Shown in pieces: positions 12,233 to 24,256 of a stretch of DNA of 64,000 bases (positions within the stretch are counted from its first letter, which is position 1; each line of letters begins with the position of its first letter). The notes beneath the pieces are model-generated. The model was not told the DNA's origin. It searched no databases and saw only the letters and a list, made by a program, of their open reading frames with translations. A program made the translations under genes and the position numbers. Location: positions 1,104,422 through 1,168,421 of the forward strand of contig UESW01003828.1 of assembly GCA_900491605.1 (NCBI GenBank), written 5' to 3'. This stretch comes from Calamus simplicifolius (Eukaryota; Streptophyta; Magnoliopsida; Arecales; Arecaceae).

Positions 12233-12314
12233 CTACACATCATCAATCGAAGTTAGTTAAAAAAAGGGAACAGAGGAGGAAAACTGTCTAAGTGTTGGGT
12301 CGGCCATTACTCAC
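12233..12314 (-). other. Intron 1 of the antisense gene (82 bp)
   Basis: On minus: GTGAGTAATGG donor, a pyrimidine-rich stretch with a TTAACTAAC branch-like site, and acceptor GATGATGTGTAG. Short introns at this place suit a plant gene. Splicing is inferred. Confidence 0.6.
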
Positions 12315-13154
12315 CACTCAGAGTGGAGACCCCGCGAGTCGGAGATTGTCCTCTGATAGAAGCTGGTTGCACCTGGGAACGTTGGTCATTAATAGCTACC
12401 CCAGCGCTTTTCTATCCCCGGGAGTATGGATGAGTTCATGTTGGGCCTAAGTCTGAGCCCCCCCCACCTAGGCTTGACCCCATTGAGGTCGACAAAGAAG
12501 AATTGGGACTTCTATCCCTTAACGGAGGAGGGGAGGTATAGTTTCAGGACTCGGCCAGGCCGAGGCTAAAACAGCGACCAACCTGCTTGTTGTCGAAGGG
12601 TGTAAAAACAATAGAAGAGGGATAGTCTAGGCGTAATGCCATGGAAGTGATAGAGGACAATGAAGGCTCAAATGGTCCGAAGGGAATTTGGGACTAGCTG
12701 AGTGGGAGTCAAAGAATAGTAGTCGAGGAGAAAGAAAGGGTGAAAGGACAAGCGAAGACCTAACTTAAAGGAAATTTCATAAACGGCTACCCTGCCAGGT
12801 CGGGAGGAGACCATCCTATTGTCGGGGGTCGGCAGGAAGAGCCCTGTGTCTCTGGAGATTTGGTAACATGACCTAATGTTTGCTAAGTCCTGGCCTATTA
12901 CCGTGGAGGCAGTCCCTATTGGGGATTCCGCCCCCACCCTCGAAGAGGTGCCGGCGGCCGCCGGGCGACTCCTCACCGGAGCCCTACCGATGGCTCGCTG
13001 TTGGAGGATAGGAATGTGGTCCTCCAGGTCGGAGGAGGAGGACCACGAGGGAGCGGGAGATGGAGAGGCACGAAGCCTCGAGGAAGAGATTTGGTCCTTG
13101 GGAGAGGCAGATGAAGACTAGGACGGAGAAGAAGACATTGGGAAACCTAGTGGG

Positions 13155-13159
13155 AAGGC
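13155..13159. repeat. Target-site duplication AAGGC, left copy (copia B)
   Basis: AAGGC directly precedes the 5' LTR of copia B and recurs at 22968-22972 directly after its 3' LTR. Confidence 0.9.
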
Positions 13160-15294
13160 TGTTAGGAAATGTGTCCTACAGCCAATCGTCTAGCTTGTAG
13201 ATGGTTATGATTTGATGTATATGTACATGATTTATTCAATAAATAAAAGTTAATTTTGGCAGTACAACATATAGTTTACATCTTCCAGTATAATTCTAAT
13301 ATGTTGTAGTTCTTAGAGTTACATGTATTCGACAATGGAGGAATTGTTGAGTAACTCTTAAATCTGTTTGCTGCCAAATGATACGTTGTTACCTAGAACG
13401 ACGATGTAATCAAGTGTAGGTCATTGTGTGCCATATGGGTTGGTTTGTTCTCTTAAACCAAAGAGTGTATAACACTGGTATGACATGCGAGCGAGTGTAG
13501 GAGTACATTCACTGAGCAGTAACTCACTTTGCTGAGTACTCAACTGCCTGGAGCAACTCACAGAAAGGAAATGGGTATAAGTGTCCCTTTGACATGAGAC
13601 TATCATGTTGACTTGATAAGAAACTCATTGTACTTAGGCACTGGACCACCAAATTTCTAATCCGGTGACGAAAGGTTGCTGGGTGCAGTCAAGTACTTAT
13701 TGGGTCAGTGATGAGTCAAGATGGGATTGTCCACTCTAAGTGTTAGAGAGAGTGCTTGAACTATGTTTTAATTTAGCAAAACCTTGGCTAAGGTAATCTT
13801 TGTGAGGTGTCACAAGATTCATTGCATTGAAACATACTTGGGTGATTTACTCGGAGTTGGCAGTTAACTCCGTATTCGCCCTGAGTACTAGGACAAGGGG
13901 ATGAATTATGCGGCAACCATAGCCTGGGTTCCTGAATGTTGCCTTGTGCAAATTCGATCTATCCAGACGTCGGAATCGATTAGTATAGGAAGTGTTCCTA
14001 TGCTACCGGCTTAGGTTCGAACCTATGGAGTCACGCACATAGTCGGATGACTTGTACGCAGGCGTGATCACTGATTTGAGTGAGACTCAATCAGATGAGT
14101 CATACGGAGTTTGTTCTGGCTATATCTAGCTAGCACTAGGCATTATCGGCAGCACCTACTTCGAGGGTGATTTGAGTTAGTCAGTAACTCAAATAGAATT
14201 TTGGGACATGATATGAATCTGGTATGAAGTTAATTTGAACCATGGACCAATGGTTGGTCTGACAACAGAGTAGTTTGGATCCAGGTTCGAAGTGGTTCGA
14301 TCTGGATTTCCAATAGAGCCTCTGAAAGTTTATTTATAAATTTTAAATTCATAAATCACTTCGGATTGGAGCTCGGATAGGCCCAATGCGAAGTATGTTT
14401 CAAGAGCTACGAGTAGCTTCTTTCGATTTGAATTTGGACTTCAAACGAATTGATTGGATCAATTCTGTGTTTAAAAAAAATTAATTAAAGTATCTATGGC
14501 GCATGTTAACAATGGGCTAACGTTTGCCACCCTCTGCTATCAGCGCAGGCTCTTGATCGCAACACGTGGTGCGCCATGCGCGCGCCACGTGTGTGTCAAG
14601 ATCTATGCAACAGTGAGTTTTTGCTTCTGATCTTTATATGCTCATATCTTCTATGTTTGAACTTCGATTTTAAATTGGTCAGGTACGTTGGAAAGCTCTC
14701 GACAAACTCTTCAAGTTTACATAAAAATTAAATTCTAAAATTAGTTTTGGAAGTAGTTTTACGAAAGGATAAGATCCCTATCTTATCTAATCTGGATCCT
14801 TTGTGAAAGGATTACGGTGAGAAAAGATTGTAAACATTACAGGGTGTATAAAATATGAAGCAGAAAGAGGAACAGAGATGAGAAGAAAATTGGCAGAGAT
14901 TTTTCTATGAAAGCTGATCATCAGCAATCACAGAAAGTCAGAAAGAAGTCCAATCAAGAAGAGATTGTCTCTTCTTAGGGAGAAGAGTTCTCCTTCCATT
15001 GTTCTAGGATTCCTCCTTCTGTCTACATACATCAGGCGTGCGTGTGATATAGAGGAGTGGTGCATGCGGCTCTTGCAAGGCACGAGTAGGAACTTCTTCC
15101 TGTAGATCAGATCTGCTACGTTTGTTATCTACAGCTTCCGCATCGAGAGGTATTGTTTTAAATTTATTTTTACATACTCTTAAATTTTAGATTTGCTAAT
15201 ATACTTTAATTTATATTCAATGTGAATATTAAAATTGAATTACATACTTTCCACCTTGAGATCCTGTGCATAGGAAAAGCAAGTTTTCCCTATA
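13160..15294 (+). repeat. 5' LTR of copia B (2135 bp)
   Basis: Starts TGTTAGGAAATGTG and ends CCCTATA, just before the primer-binding site. A TATA box (TATAAAAT) lies at 14847-14854. The same start and end occur in the 3' LTR. The end dinucleotide TA, not CA, is fixed by the duplication. It carries a GCGCGCC-containing stretch at about 14570-14595 that the 3' copy lacks. Confidence 0.93.
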
Positions 15295-17105
15295 AATGGT
15301 ATCAACGCCTTGGTTAAGGCTTAGGAATGCATGTATAAGCATAGTAGATCTGATATTATTATGCATAAATAATCTAATGTAGATCTAAAGTAGATCTTAT
15401 TATGATTAGTTTAGATCTATAGTAGATTTAAAAGTTTTGCATGATGAGAGCATGTTAAAGTTATTTAATGATGATTAAATATATATTTTAGAAGTAGATC
15501 TAATGTAGATCTTGCATGCTGTGTTCTATTATATCTTGGATTGGGTAAATTCACCTGGTCGTCTGGTCATAGAAAGGTTTCATAGCCTCTGTTTCTTATT
15601 CAAGAAAGGTTTTCTATGACGTATAAGGGTGCCACTGTGAAAGAACCCATGAACGGATGTACAGAACAGAAGAAAGAAAGATTAAAATATGTTTTAATTG
15701 AATTAATTTATTTCTATGATAATTTTGATTAGATCCAAAATTAATTAAAGATGATATGTTAATAAGATTAACATTAAGACATCTTAATTGATGAAATCAT
15801 AATTATAAATGACAGTAAAATTATTTACGTAAATGTCAGATCACAGAAAAAGAAAAGAAAGTAAAAATGTTTTACGGAAAATTTTTAAAAATATTTCAAA
15901 ATCAAAACTTAAAATTGAAATTGGTTCAAATTTGAAAAGGGGTTAACTTAAGATTTAGAATTATGAATTAAAGATCTTAAGACATGATCATAAATCATGA
16001 GCTAATTGGGTTAGCATGAATCAGGTTCTCTAATTGGGTTAGACCTAAGGTTAGATGAATTGGACTAAATTAAAAATTGTATCTAATCAAATGTTGAGTT
16101 AAGTCTTTTCTTTAGATCCATCTAATTAGATTAGATTGATCAGTCCATACATCTAAATGGACTTGATTTGGGGCTCAGTGGACACCTAAGTCTTTAGGCA
16201 AATTTAATTGGGTCTGGTCAACCACTTAGTGTATAGAAAGGTTCTGATCAAGGTCGCAGCTACCTCTCACCTGGCTAGTTGATTATCAGCTGGTGTCTAG
16301 GCAAGATGGTTAATGGTGCAACTCGGCCTTTTGATCAAGCCGGCCTGGCTAAGTGGTCCCAGCACTTGATTAGACTAGCCTATTGACTTGAGCTAACCCA
16401 TGCTTCCTAAGAAAAATCAGTTTGACTGATTTAGGTACCCATGGACCAAATTAATGAACCCAACTAAATGGGAGAATACTTAAATTGGTCCATGTCATTC
16501 ATGTGTCACAAATTAATCAAACCCTCTAAAATTATTAGATCCCTAAAGTGACTAAATTATGGGGATAATTAGGTCATAGCCTTCCATTAAGAGAGTGATA
16601 ATGAGTCTAATGGCTAAGATGATTATTGGAGGCCCAAAGGCCTAGTATTCATCTGGTTTTTTGGAATTATCATTCATATTATGATGGTTCAATGCAACTC
16701 TCTCAACGATGGTCAGGTGGGCCAGCCAAAGTCGGGCTTGACCAATTCCTTGGTTAGAAGCTTGAATATGTCATATTAATGGTTGGACCTAACCAGGACA
16801 CCCAATAGGAGGCCCAAAGGTCGATTGGCGTGCAACCTGGGGCAACATAAATTACTAGAAATTGTTTGGGGAACCAATTGTTATGAACCTACCTTTAGAT
16901 ATATGTAGGTGGGCCGATCAAAGTCTGGCTCATATGTAGTCTACTGGGTTCTAGTACCCACTAAGAAATTAGGAGTAATTTCTCAGGTTGGAGGTAGGGG
17001 CTACCAACCTGAATAAAATAGTGGGAGTGCCTTAGACTATAAGTCCAAGTCTATAGGTTTAAATAAATCATGTACACTAATAAGTTTTTGGTTTTCCTTT
17101 CAGAA
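15295..17105 (+). other. Primer-binding site and untranslated leader of copia B
   Basis: TGGTATCAACGC at 15297-15308 is a slightly mutated initiator-Met tRNA primer site. The 1.8-kb leader to the gag ATG is AT-rich and contains no supported gene. Confidence 0.75.
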
Positions 17106-17950
17106 ATGTCTACAAATCTATCGCTCCAGTCACTATTGGACAGTGATAAACTGACAGGTCCAAACTTCGATAGCTGGTACCAAAGGCTTAAGATAGTCCT
17201 AGAGCATGAGAGGATCCTTTATGTGTTAATGGATCTTGCACTTAAGCAGCCAACCCCTAATGTGCGGGGTGTGGTCAGGGACACTTATCTGAAGTGGACT
17301 AATGACCGCACCATAGTGCGTTGCATAATGCTGGCTTCTATGAATGATGAGTTCAGTAGAAAATTTGAGGAGGCCCAACCGGAACAAATACTCCAAATGT
17401 TGAAGGAATCTTTCGGAACGACAGACGATGTTGAAGGTCCAGAATGTCTAGTGCTATCTTCAATGCATGTATGCGTGATGGGACTTCTATCACCGATCAT
17501 GTACTATACATGATCGAGACGATAGAACGTCTGGGCAAACTTGGATTTCCTTTGCATGAGAAACTTGGGAAGGATGCCATACTGAACTCCCTGCCTAGCT
17601 CCTACCTGGACTTTCTCAGTCATTATAGAATGACGAAGCCTGCAGTAAACTATCATGGTTTGCTGGGTCTACTGCAACTTTTGAGAAAGATCACCAGTTT
17701 CAAAAGAAGTCAGTGAACTTGGTGGGAGGTTCGGGGGCAGGTTGTCATCACCTTAAGAAAGGGATGAAGAAGAAAAATAAAAGAAAGAAGGTGCAACATA
17801 CTGGGCCTAATCAGACCAAGAAGAAGAGGGCTGACAAAAGTTAGGCAGAGTGCTTCTACTGCAAGAAGCTGGGTCACTGGAAAAGGAACTGTCCCTAGTA
17901 CATAGCAACCCTGGATCCAAATAGGCCTAAGAAGAAAAACCAGCAAGGAG
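17106..17950 (+). pseudogene. Copia B gag, frameshifted
   Basis: ATG at 17106 gives MSTNLSLQSLLDSDKLTGPN, a typical copia Gag start, followed by the UBN2-type domain (WYQRLKIVLEHE). A shift near 17430 moves the frame, which then runs to TGA at 17714-17716. A Lys-rich stretch and one zinc knuckle CFYCKKLGHWKRNC (about 17850) follow in another frame. It encodes the nucleocapsid/shell protein of the particle. It is not translatable as one protein. Confidence 0.88.
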
Positions 17951-17984
17951 TTGCTGGACAAGGTATTTATATGATAACACCTTG

Positions 17985-20825
17985 TAATTTTTCTATCTGT
18001 GATACTACTAATTGGGTATTAGATACCGGGAGTCCAATTCATATTTGCAATTCTTTGCAGGGGCTTCGAATTAGTAGAAGATTCAAAGAAGGTGAAAGAT
18101 TCCTAAACGTGGGTGATGGAAGCTGAGTTCCAGTACTGGCATTGGGAGTCGTAGAGCTTTATTTTGAATTTAATAAAATATTGCTTAGTGAATGTCACTA
18201 TTGTCCTACATTTTTATTAAATGTCATTTATGTAGGCCAGTTGGCTATTGAAGGATATTATTTTTTAATAAAGAAAGATATTTTAAATATCATTGTGAAT
18301 GATGTATCTATGATGTGTGGACAATTAAGCAATGGAATTTACCTTCTATCATAGCCTATTAATGTATTATGTACTCCAAAAAAATGCCCCAAAATAGATG
18401 ATATCGATGACTCATACCTTTGGCACTGTAGGTTAGGTCATATAAACAAGAACAGGATAAGCATGTTAGTCAGAGAGGGCATCCTCAATGACATTGATTG
18501 TGAATCAATTAAAACTTGTGAATTCTGTCTTCTTGGGAAAATGACCAAGTCACCTTTTACTGGAAAAGGTGAAAGAGCCAAAGAGATTCTAGGCCTCATA
18601 CATACGGATGTTTGTGGACCTATGAATACTGCCTCTATGAGAGGGTTTAGCTATTTCATTACATTTACAGACGACCACTCTAGGTTCGGTTATGTCTTCC
18701 TAATGAGACATAAATCTGAATCGTTTGAAATGTTCAAACGATATCGTAGTGAGGTAGAAAAATAAACTGGAAAGAATATTAAAATCCTTCATTCAGATCG
18801 AGGAGGTGAATATCTTTCTAATGAGTTTTTGACATATCTAAAGGAGAATGAGATTCTCTCTCAATGGACACCTCTAGGGACACCCCAGTTAAATGGTATG
18901 TCTGAAAGGAGGAATCGAACCATATTAGATATGGTTCGGTCCATGATGGGCTTTGCTAGTTTCCTATCTCCTTTTGGGACTATGCACTTGAGTCGGCCTA
19001 TTACATTCTTAACAGGGTCTCTAGTAAATCTATTACTAAAACTCCATATGAGATATGGATGGGGCGTAAGCTGGTGCACACACACCTTAGGGTCTGGGGT
19101 GTCCAGCTTATGTCAAGAGATTGTTGACAGACAAGCTAGGACCAAGGTCTGACAAATATATCTTTGTTGGATATCCAAAGGAGTCTAAAGGATACTACTT
19201 CTACCACACTGAAGAGCAAAAGTTGTTCGTCAGTATGAGAGCCACCTTTTTAGAAAAGGAGTATCTTACTGGAAGTGCTAAGGCTAATGTTGAACTTAAT
19301 GAAGTTCGACAAGGAGAAGTACCTTTACACTCAAAAACTGCTATGGAACTGGCTTTGATTGGTTTAAACCTCCTGAAGAGGTAAAACCCATAGGGTGTAA
19401 ATGGATTTTCAAGAGAAACGGGGTGCAGATGGGAAGGTGGAGACCTATAAAGCCCGTCTGGTTGCTAAGGGGTATCGTTAGCGTTATGGTATTGACTATG
19501 ATGAGATTTTTTCCCCTGCAGTAATGCTCAAGTCCATTCGGATTATGCTTGCTCTAGCTGCACATTTTGACTACAAGATTTGGCAAATGGATGTCCGAAC
19601 GACTTTTCTAAATGGAGAGCTCGAAGAGGAGGTGTATATGATACAGCCTGAAGGGTTCACATCCACAGATGAGTCAAAAATATGTAGGCTTCATAAGTCC
19701 ATCTATGGACTCAAGCGAGCTTCTCAGAGTTGGAATAAACGTTTTGATAAATGCATCAAGACTTATGGCTTCATTAAGAACGGAGAAGAACCCTGCGTGT
19801 ATAAGTGGGCAAATGGTTCCATAGTTGTATTTCTTGTACTGTATGTGGATGACATTCTCTTGATTGGGAATGACATCCCTGCACTACAGGGAATAAAGGT
19901 TTGGTTGCTGTCTCAGTTCTCCATGAAAGACCTGGGAGAAGCTTCTTACATCCTAGTGATGAAGATCTATAGGGATAGACTAAGAAGCTGCTGGGATTGT
20001 CCAGTCCATGTACATTGAGACTGTGCTGAAGAGGTTCAGCATGTATAATTCCAAAAGGGGCTATCTTCCGATAGGCCATGGAATTACTCTCTCCAAGAAG
20101 GATTGTGCGATAACTCCTGAGGAGAGAGAGTACATGAGTAGAATTCATATGCCTCGATAGTGGGTTCTATCATGTATGCTATAACATGTACAAGACCAGA
20201 CATGGCACACTCACTAGGAATAGTGAGTAGGTACCAGTCTAACCCAGGTGAAGCATATTGGAAGGTGGTAAAAACCATCCTTAAGTATTTGAGAAATACT
20301 AAGGACCAATGGCTCATTTATGGAGAACCTGATTTAAAACTAGTGGGGTACACTAACTCTAGTTTTCAGTCAGATAGAGATGACAGCAAAAGTATATCTG
20401 GATTTATCTTTACCCTCAATGGAGGAGCGATTTGCTGAAAAAGTTCCAAGTAGAACACAGTGGCAGATTCAGTATGCGAGGCTGAATACATTGCAGCATC
20501 AGATGCAGCAAAGGAAGCTGTATGGCTACGAAAGTTCTTGGGTGAGCTGGGAGTGGTACCTGCCCTGGAGAGTCCCGTCCTAGTATACTGTGACAGCACG
20601 GGAGCAATTGCCCAAGCCAAGAAGCCAAAGTCGCATCAACGAACCAAGTATGTGTTGTGCCGCTACCACCTTGTACAAGATATCGTGGAACGAGGTGACA
20701 TCTACCATCAGAAGATCGACGGAAAGGAAAACCTAGCTGACCCAATGACTAAAGCACTTGGAATCAAGGAGTTCAATGAACACAAATGGAAGATGGGTAT
20801 TAGATACTGTTCCGATTGGCTATAG
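17985..20825 (+). pseudogene. Copia B pol: protease-integrase-RT-RNase H, broken
   Basis: Protease WVLDTGSPIHICNS (about 18015); GAG-pre-integrase YLWHCRLGHINKNR (about 18418); integrase CEFCLLGKMTKSPF, HTDVCGPM and HSDRGGEY with Glu in SERRNRT; RT WQMDVRTTFLNGELEEEV (about 19580) and YVDDILLIGND (about 19845); RNase H from about 20340, ending at 20825. Breaks include TAA after VEK at 18763-18765, a shift near 18960 in integrase, and several between 19990 and 20160. The first RNase H Asp reads Asn (YTNSSFQSD), which would remove a catalytic residue even in an intact frame. Confidence 0.93.
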
Positions 20826-20828
20826 TTC

Positions 20829-20838
20829 AAGTGGGAGT
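20829..20838 (+). other. Polypurine tract of copia B
   Basis: AAGTGGGAGT directly upstream of the 3' LTR start, the expected plus-strand primer site. Confidence 0.75.
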
Positions 20839-22967
20839 TGTTAGGAAATGTGTCCTACAGCCAATCGTCTAGCTTGTAGATGGTTATGAATTGATGTATA
20901 TGTACATGATTTATTCAATAAATAAAAGTCAATTTTGGCAGTACAACATATAGTTTACATCTTCCACTAGAATTCTAATATGTTGTAGTCCTTAGAGTTA
21001 CATGTATTCGACAATGGAGGAATTGTTGAGTAACTCTTAAATCTGTTCGCGGCCAAATGATACGTTGTTACCTAGGACAATGACGTAATCAAGTGTAGGT
21101 CGTTGTGTGCCATATGGGTTGGTTTGTTCTCTTAAATCAAAGAGTGTATAACACTGGTATGACATGCGGGTGAGTGTAGGAGTACATTCATTGAGCAGTG
21201 ACTCACCTCTGCTGAGTGCTTAACTGCCTAGAGCAACTCATAGAAAGGCAATGGGTATAAGTGTCCCTTTGACATGAGACTATCATGTTGACTTGATAAG
21301 CAACTCACTGTACTTAGGCACTGGACCACCCAGATTTCTAATCCGGTGATGGAAGGTTGCTGGGTGCAGTCAAGTACTTATTGGGTCAGTGATGAGTTAA
21401 GATGGAATTGTCCACTCTAAGTGTTAGAGAGAGTGCTCGAACTATGTTTCAATTTAGCAAAACCTTGGCCAAGGTAATCTTTGTGAGGTGTTACAAGATT
21501 CATTGCATTGAAACATACTTGGGTGATTTACTCGGAGTTGGCAGTTAACTCCATATTCGCCCTGAGTACTAGGACAAGGGGATGAATTATGCGACAACCA
21601 TAGCCTGGGTTCCTGAATGTTGCCTTGTGCAAATTCGATCTATCCGAACGTCGGGAACCATGGCTAGATGGTCACATCGATTAGTATAGGAAGCGTTCCT
21701 ATGCTACCGGCTTAGGTTCAAACCTATGGAGTCACGTACATAATCGATGACTTGTACGCAGGCGTGATCACTGATTTGAGTGGGACTCAATCAGATGGGT
21801 CATACAGGGTTTGTTCTGGCTATGTCTAGCTAGCACTAGGCATTAGCGGCAGCACCTACTTCGATGGTGATTTGAGTTAGTCAGTAACTCAAATAGAATT
21901 TTGGGACATGATATGAATCTGGTATGAAGTTAATTTAAACCATGGACCAATGGTTGGTCTGACAACAGAGTGGTTTGGATTCGGGTTCGAAGTGGTTCGA
22001 TCTGGATTTCCAATAGAGCCTCTGAAAGTTTATTTATGAATTTTGAATTCATAAATCACTTCGGATTGGAGCTCGGATAGGCCCAATGCGAAGTATGGTT
22101 CAAGAGCTACGAGTAGCTTCATTCGGATTTGAATTTGAACTTCAAACGAAATTGATTGAATCAATTCTGTGTTTTTTTTAAAAAATTAATTAAAGTGTCT
22201 GCGGTGCACGTTAGAAATAGGCTAACGTGCACCCCCTCTGCTGTTAGTGTGTGTCAAGATATGTGCGACGATGAGTTTTTGCTTCTAATCTTTATCTACT
22301 CACATCTTCTCTGTTTGAACTCTGATTTCGAATCGGTCAAGTGCATTGGAAAGCTCTCGATGAGCTCTTCAAGCTTACATAAAAATCAAATTCCAAAATT
22401 AGTTTTGGAAGTGGTTTTATGAAAGAATAAGATCCCTATCTTATCTGATCGGATCCTTTGCGAAAGGATTACGGTGAGAAAAGATTTTTAGGAGAATACG
22501 ATCGTAAATGTTATGGGATGTATAAAATATGAAGCAGAAAGGAGAACAGAGATGAGAAGAAAATTGATAGAGATTTTTCTGTGAAAGCTGATCGTCTGCA
22601 ATCACAGAAAGTCAGAAAGAAGTCCAATCAAGAAGAGATTGTCTCTTCTTAGGGAGAAGAGTTCTCCTTCCATTGTTCTAGGATTCCTCCTCCTGTCTAC
22701 ATACATCAGGTGTGCGTGTGATATAGAGGAGCGGCGTGTGCGGCTCTTACAATGCACGAGTAGGAACTTCTCCCTGCAGATCAGATCTGTTACGTTCATC
22801 ATCTACAGCTTCCGCATCGAGAGGTATTATTTTAAACTTATTTTTAGATACTCTTAAATTTTAGATTTGCTAATATACTTTAATTTATATTCAATGTGAA
22901 TATTAAAATTGAATTACATGATTTCACCTTGAGATTCTATGCATAGGAAAAGCAAGTTTTCCCTATA
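20839..22967 (+). repeat. 3' LTR of copia B (2129 bp)
   Basis: Pairs with 13160-15294, with the same TGTTAGG start and CCCTATA end. It has a short insertion at about 21655-21677 that the 5' copy lacks. TATA box at 22521-22528. Followed by the AAGGC duplication. Confidence 0.93.
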
Positions 22968-24190
22968 AAGGCTAGGAGGACGGGGGTAATCAGGAAGCTG
23001 ACCTGGAGCAGAAAGCAGTGGAAGCAAGGTCTTGGGAGGAAGACGGGGTCGAGAGCTGGAGGTAGAAGACGATCTCAGGCAAAGTGATGAAATCAGACCT
23101 TTCGCCTGACTTATCAGTTTCAAATAATCCCGCCTCACCTATCTGGCCACGTGGACTCCCGCTATAGACTGAGTCGCCTCGGCAGGTGCCCGGCATGTGG
23201 GATGTTCTACCTTCGATCAATAGTGAGGTAGCGCTAAAGTCAGCATCATGATAGCAATGATGGCAGTGGCTTTTCGTAAGCCCCAAGAGGATTCTCCCGC
23301 TCTGAGGCTAATCTCCGTGGATCAGATGGACGGTAGGGTGATACTGCTGCAACTCCCGAATTGCCCGTGCTAAGGCATCGCTGCACCCATGGACACGTTC
23401 CTTTCGACAATTGGTGGCATGCAGGGATCAGCCACTTGGGAGGTGACACCCCTTTCGCCTTGCAGAGGTGAGCCCGCTTCGTCTTAGAGGCGAGTGGGCA
23501 TCTGATGTGGCTGATCCAACGTATCTGATGTGGCTGATCCAACGTCATTAGGGTTAATGGAGAAAATAACTGCCGGAGCCCCCGCCTCGGCCTCCAAGGT
23601 CCTTGCGGACCTGGCGTTCCCTCGGCATCGGCCTCGGACCCGGCATCCCCTCGGCCTCGGACCCGATGTCCCACCACCTCGAGCCACCTGATATACCCAC
23701 GTGGCCCACCAACCACTGTGGTGGCCACATGGTCCACTACCTACTGCAATAGCGCATGGCCACAACCCGTAACGGCGCACGCCTAACACGATCAGCCTCA
23801 TCTGCCACCTGTAGCACCGCGCTTGGCAGGTGGCTGGCGGGGCAAGACACCTCTGACATGCTCAGTGTCGGTTGCGACCTATCGCTGTCAGCCTTGCCAT
23901 CTGTCCGCTACCGGACAAGGGCACCTCGAAATTGACCACCTTCTGGAAGCGAAAAAAGGGACATTCGAACAGGTATAAAAGCCCATGCTCACAATGAGGG
24001 AAAAAATCTGAACTCAAGTTCTCTAGCTATCTTTCTGCTAGTTCATTCTTGTCTGTTCCCGAGTTGCTTACTTGAGCGTCGGAGGGTCCCCAACCGGTGC
24101 AACCGGTTTCTGGGGACTTTCTTGCAGGAGCTCTTCGAGGAGGAGGATCTCCGTGTTCCGACGTTGAAGGAAGGTGGCTTGACGTCAACA
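22968..24190 (+). repeat. Right end of the Tat gypsy element with 3' LTR
   Basis: Begins with the right AAGGC copy, then the gypsy sequence interrupted at 13159. The LTR probably starts near 23081 (TGATGAAATC after a purine-rich stretch) and ends GACGTCAACA at 24190. A TATA box (GTATAAAAGCCC) lies at about 23973, followed by a CT-rich leader, as in gypsy LTRs. No second LTR is in the window, so the start is tentative. Confidence 0.6.
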
Positions 24191-24222
24191 GCTCAGTTCC
24201 CTGATACATGTCTGAATTCTAC

Positions 24223-24256
<34 letters not shown>

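Larger units (their letters stand above)
11027..13138 (-). pseudogene. Antisense accessory gene of the Tat gypsy element (three exons, broken)
   Basis: Opposite in strand to the host element. Exon 1 (13138-12315) starts MSSSPS, has a Ser/Pro-rich head, then LSFHPFFLLDYYSLTPTQLVPNS and PSSVKG followed by KSQFFFVD, the pattern of the 'putative gypsy type transposon' family (PF04195 as I recall). Intron 1 is 12314-12233 (GTGAGT...TAG) and intron 2 is 11695-11626 (GTAAGT...GCAG). Exon 2 is Pro/Ala-rich and ends in a helical part (FQEAFVALIR). Exon 3 (11625-11027) is an Ala/Glu/Arg-rich coiled coil. Faults: TAG at codon 7, frame changes near 12670 and 11420, and a stop in the PSSVKG block. Its 5' flank was split by copia B. 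Confidence 0.82.
13160..22967 (+). mobile_element. Copia B: Ty1/copia element with both LTRs
   Basis: Full-length at 9.8 kb: 5' LTR 13160-15294, primer-binding site, 1.8-kb leader, gag, pol, polypurine tract, 3' LTR 20839-22967, flanked by AAGGC duplications. It is a different lineage from the Sirevirus-like copies: short Gag with one zinc knuckle, no extra ORF, different LTRs; I do not assign it to a named lineage. Many substitutions and a few indels separate the two LTRs, so it is not recent. Gag and pol carry multiple stops and shifts. Confidence 0.95.
7545..24190 (+). mobile_element. Tat-type Ty3/gypsy element, interrupted by copia A and copia B
   Basis: Visible pieces are 7545-13159 and 22968-24190. 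Order: RNase H, zinc-finger integrase, integrase C-terminus, 75-bp tandem repeats, an antisense accessory gene, and the 3' LTR. An antisense extra ORF and tandem repeats between pol and the 3' LTR are known features of the Tat lineage (Grande, Ogre and relatives). The gag, protease and RT parts lie left of the window, beyond copia A. GC is clearly higher than in the copia elements. Frameshifts and stops occur throughout. Confidence 0.88.

Noticed and set aside
22156..22857. Short frames inside copia B LTR
   Set aside because: Not conserved in the other LTR copy and without domains.
23246..23801. Minus-strand frames of 105-163 codons
   Set aside because: GC-rich gypsy LTR sequence without recognisable motifs.
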